DNA of 50,933 bases from an uncultured Solobacterium sp. (GTDB taxonomy: Bacteria; Bacillota_I; Bacilli_A; Erysipelotrichales; Erysipelotrichaceae), in contig UQPV01000011.1 of assembly GCA_900543035.1 (NCBI GenBank), forward strand, positions 1 through 50,933, in the 5' to 3' direction. Shown one piece after another: positions 48,787-50,933 of this stretch. Numbering within the stretch: the first letter of the stretch is position 1; each line of letters starts with the position of its first letter. A model generated the notes under the pieces. That model was not told where the DNA came from, made no database searches, and worked only from the letters and a program-made list of their open reading frames with translations. The translations under genes and the position numbers were made by a program.

Positions 48787-50760
48787 ATGTTCAATCCGGC
48801 TAAAGCATCATCAAACATAAAAGAAGAATTTATAGACTACATAGCGACAACGCATGCGTTTGCGAATCCTTCTTTACAAGAGCAGTTTGTAAAAGAGTTA
48901 AGGGCGAATATTGCTCGCGGCCCATTGCTTGAAATTAAAGATGTATTTAAGAGCGGCAAATCAATCGAAGAAATGATTGAGGATGCAGATTGTCCTCTTT
49001 CTCCGCTGTTCAGAGAGCTTGAAGCAGGCAAGCCGAACGATAAGTTACATAAGCACAAACTTCCGATAACTCGTAACTTGTATCTGCATCAGGAAAAAGC
49101 AATTCGTGCTATCGTTGGTGGAAATAACGCAGTTGTTTCTACCGGTACAGGTAGTGGTAAAACGAACTGCTTCTTAATTCCCGTATTAAATGAACTGTTA
49201 CGAGAAAAGGAGCAAGGTACGCTCGGCAAAGGTGTTCGTGCATTATTCATTTATCCGATGAATGCTCTCGCAAACGACCAAATGAAGAATATCAGGGAGA
49301 TCTTGATGTGCTATCCTGATATAACCTTCGGCGCATATAATGGCGGCACAGAAAATGATGAAGAAAGTGCTATTGCCGTATATGAAGCTATGTTCGCAAA
49401 AGAAAAAGTGCCTGAGCTTCGCCACAGATTGCCTAACGAAATTCTATCTCGTGACGAGATGAAGAAGAATCCTCCGAACATCTTGTTTACCAACTATGCG
49501 ATGCTCGAACATTTGCTGTTGCGTCCGAAGGATGATGTGCTTTTCTCAAATGCGGATTTTAGATTTGTTGTTTTGGACGAAGCACATATTTACACAGGAG
49601 CAACAGGTATCGAAACTTCGATCCTTCTTCGTAGATTAAAAGCAAGAATTTCGGCTACCAAGGATACACGCTTTATCCTAACGAGCGCTACTTTGGGTAG
49701 TGATAGCAGCGTAGACGATGATATTATCACATTTGCAGAAAACCTCTGTGGTGTAAGCTTTGACAAGAGGTATATTATCAGAGCCGAACGAGAGCCGTAT
49801 GTTCCTAATGCCACGATAAAAAAATATCCAAACGAGTTATATGAAAAGTTAGCGGATGGCGAAAATTTTGTGTGGCAGGTTCTGAATGATTACGGATTTA
49901 ATGTTGATAAAGCAACTGACGAAAAAGAGCTTCTGTATGATTTCTTGCTGACCTCTGATCTATACCATGCATTGCGCCTCCGCCCAGGCGGTATTTGCGA
50001 GTTGTCTGAGATCGGTGAAAAGTTATCTGTTAACATGGATGGTGCAATTGCGTTCATTTCGCTTTGCACTCGCGCACAAAAGAACAAAAAATCCTTGATT
50101 GATGCAAGGTATCACTTCTTTATCCGTAGCCTCGAAGGTTGTTATATTACTCTGAATGGAGATAAGCGGTTGTTCTTGAACCGCCAAAGAACCTATTGGG
50201 AGAACGGCAAGGAATCTGCTGTATTTGAAGCGGCCGTTTGTGATGATTGCGGAAGAATTGCACTGGTCGGCAAAATTGAAAGTCGTAGATTGGTTCAGGC
50301 AAGCAAGCTCGAGGAAGAAGTCGAATATTACTATCCCGATGCCGATGATAATGCCGATATTGAAGATGATGACATTGAGGACGAAACCGACGGAAAGAAA
50401 GAAGTGTTCTATCTCTGCCCGATCTGTGGAGCAATCGTTGCCGAAAATGAGATTCATAATCTGCCTTGCGATTGCGGCAAGGAAAACTATATCAAGGTCA
50501 TTAAGGCGAAAATCCTCAAAATAGGAGCGAGATGCGGAAACTGTCACACTGGTCATTATAAGAGGTTATATCTTGGTAATGATGCAGCAACGGCTGTTTT
50601 GGCAACCTCTTTGTATGAAGAGCTTCCCGAAATCGAATATGTTGAAAGCGAAGACCAAACCAAAGCTAAAAACATTTTCGCAAGGGCGGCAACTGCAAAC
50701 AAAAAGGTCGCAAGAAAGACCGGCAGTAAAGTGGTACCCGTAAGGAGGACAGCACCTTGA
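48787..50760 (+). pseudogene. DEAD/DEAH-box helicase, interrupted by an insertion sequence
   Basis: 657 residues of a larger superfamily 2 helicase. Q-motif-like region LYLHQEKAI, Walker A VSTGTGSGKT (about 117-126), motif Ia FIYPMNALANDQ, Walker B VLDEAHIYTGATGIE (DEAH at 264-267) and motif III LTSATLGS (about 298-305). Cysteine pairs CDDCG, CPICG, CDCG and CGNCHTGH (about 485-590) suggest zinc ribbons. The frame loses helicase character after RKTGSK, near 50730, and stops at 50758-50760 inside the insertion sequence. Intact relatives, with a second RecA domain and DUF1998, exceed 1,000 residues (DruE, MrfA and DrmA types). The encoded fragment lacks the second motor domain. Confidence 0.85.
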
Positions 50761-50765
50761 CAGTG

Positions 50766-50798
50766 CTGGCGCCTTTCAGGTGCCACTTTTTCTTATGG
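50766..50798 (+). terminator. Terminator-like hairpin at the IS left end
   Basis: TGGCGCC pairs with GGTGCCA (one G-T pair, TTTCA loop), followed by CTTTTTCTT. It would stop read-through from the interrupted helicase gene into the transposase gene. Confidence 0.7.
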
Positions 50799-50813
50799 TG
50801 CTGAAGTGTTGAT

Positions 50814-50933
50814 ATGGCAAAGATATATACCGATGAGGAGATCTGTTATCTCCGTAAAAATCCTAATGTACGCACGATAAGGCATGATCGGCTGAGCCTT
50901 ACCTATGAATTTCGTTGTCATCTTTATGACGCC
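50814..50933 (+). CDS. Transposase OrfA-like N-terminus (partial)
   Basis: Forty residues before the window ends: MAKIYTDEEICYLRKNPNVR, then a basic segment ending YEFRCHLYDA. The short MAK-YT-EE opening and the basic, aromatic segment resemble the start of IS3/IS150-group OrfA proteins, where a helix-turn-helix domain follows. The identification rests on this short stretch and its position right behind the break in the helicase gene. No ribosome binding site is obvious, which is common for IS genes. Confidence 0.5.
   Translation, partial: MAKIYTDEEICYLRKNPNVRTIRHDRLSLTYEFRCHLYDA

Larger units (their letters stand above)
50732..50933 (+). mobile_element. Left end of an insertion sequence (IS3-like), cut by the window edge
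   Basis: From about TGGTACCCG (50732) the sequence no longer fits the helicase. It contains a hairpin with T-run and then a transposase-like ORF. The left end is placed by where the helicase frame stops making sense; the right end and target duplication are outside the window. Confidence 0.6.

Noticed and set aside
45821..50760. DISARM, BREX or Dnd/Dpd system
   Set aside because: No methyltransferase, PglZ, SNF2 protein or sulfur-modification gene is present, and the helicase is followed by an insertion sequence within the window. The only layout that fits at all is Druantia III.

Overview
The window looks like a chromosomal segment of a Gram-positive Bacillota bacterium. The core part is GC-rich, probably from an Erysipelotrichia-like lineage. 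The grounds are the gene order pcrA-ligA-camS-gatC-gatA-gatB, the T-box-controlled pheS-pheT next to a YsgA-type rRNA methylase, strong AGGAGG ribosome binding sites, a CamS lipoprotein, two LytR-CpsA-Psr proteins, and a GatA whose nucleophile loop reads TGDSVRKPA, a form I associate with Mollicutes and Erysipelotrichia. The genus cannot be fixed from the sequence alone.

Positions 1-42118 are dense core genome. From left to right they hold: the tail of a secreted protein; a DUF2200-DUF1905 fusion; two small unknown genes; a leftward operon (ArsR repressor, SdpI-family membrane protein, ABC ATPase, ABC permease, DUF3783-like protein); a SpoU methylase divergent from T-box-pheS-pheT; hemolysin III and a leucyl aminopeptidase (leftward); a phosphoglycerate-mutase-like phosphatase with a Cof-type phosphatase; a PadR regulator followed by a heterodimeric ABC exporter; an alpha/beta-hydrolase fused to glutamate racemase, with an M18 aminopeptidase; a HAD phosphatase, a branched-chain aminotransferase and an RlmI-like methylase (leftward); an AlaX-type editing protein; a lipoprotein; an unknown 395-residue protein; tandem LCP proteins (leftward); and pcrA-ligA-camS-gatCAB, a membrane-anchored unknown protein and rlmD. 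Most units end in clear intrinsic terminators, several of them bidirectional.

Positions 42119-50933 are a different kind of DNA. They are visibly AT-richer, and nearly every element is broken or foreign. The order is: an out-of-frame C-terminal extension of RlmD; an ORF that is open upstream without a start codon; a DUF1016/YhcG protein lacking its nuclease half; an intrinsic terminator with a group IIC intron inserted directly behind it; then, behind a perfect consensus promoter, an operon of an excisionase-type HTH protein, a 918-residue protein of no recognised family and a DEAD/DEAH helicase cut off at about residue 648 by an insertion sequence that runs off the window. I read this as a decaying defence island at the 3' end of rlmD. 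The HTH/918/helicase set is the best candidate for a poorly described system. Its layout resembles two-gene Druantia III (unknown large protein plus large helicase), but that link is an inference.
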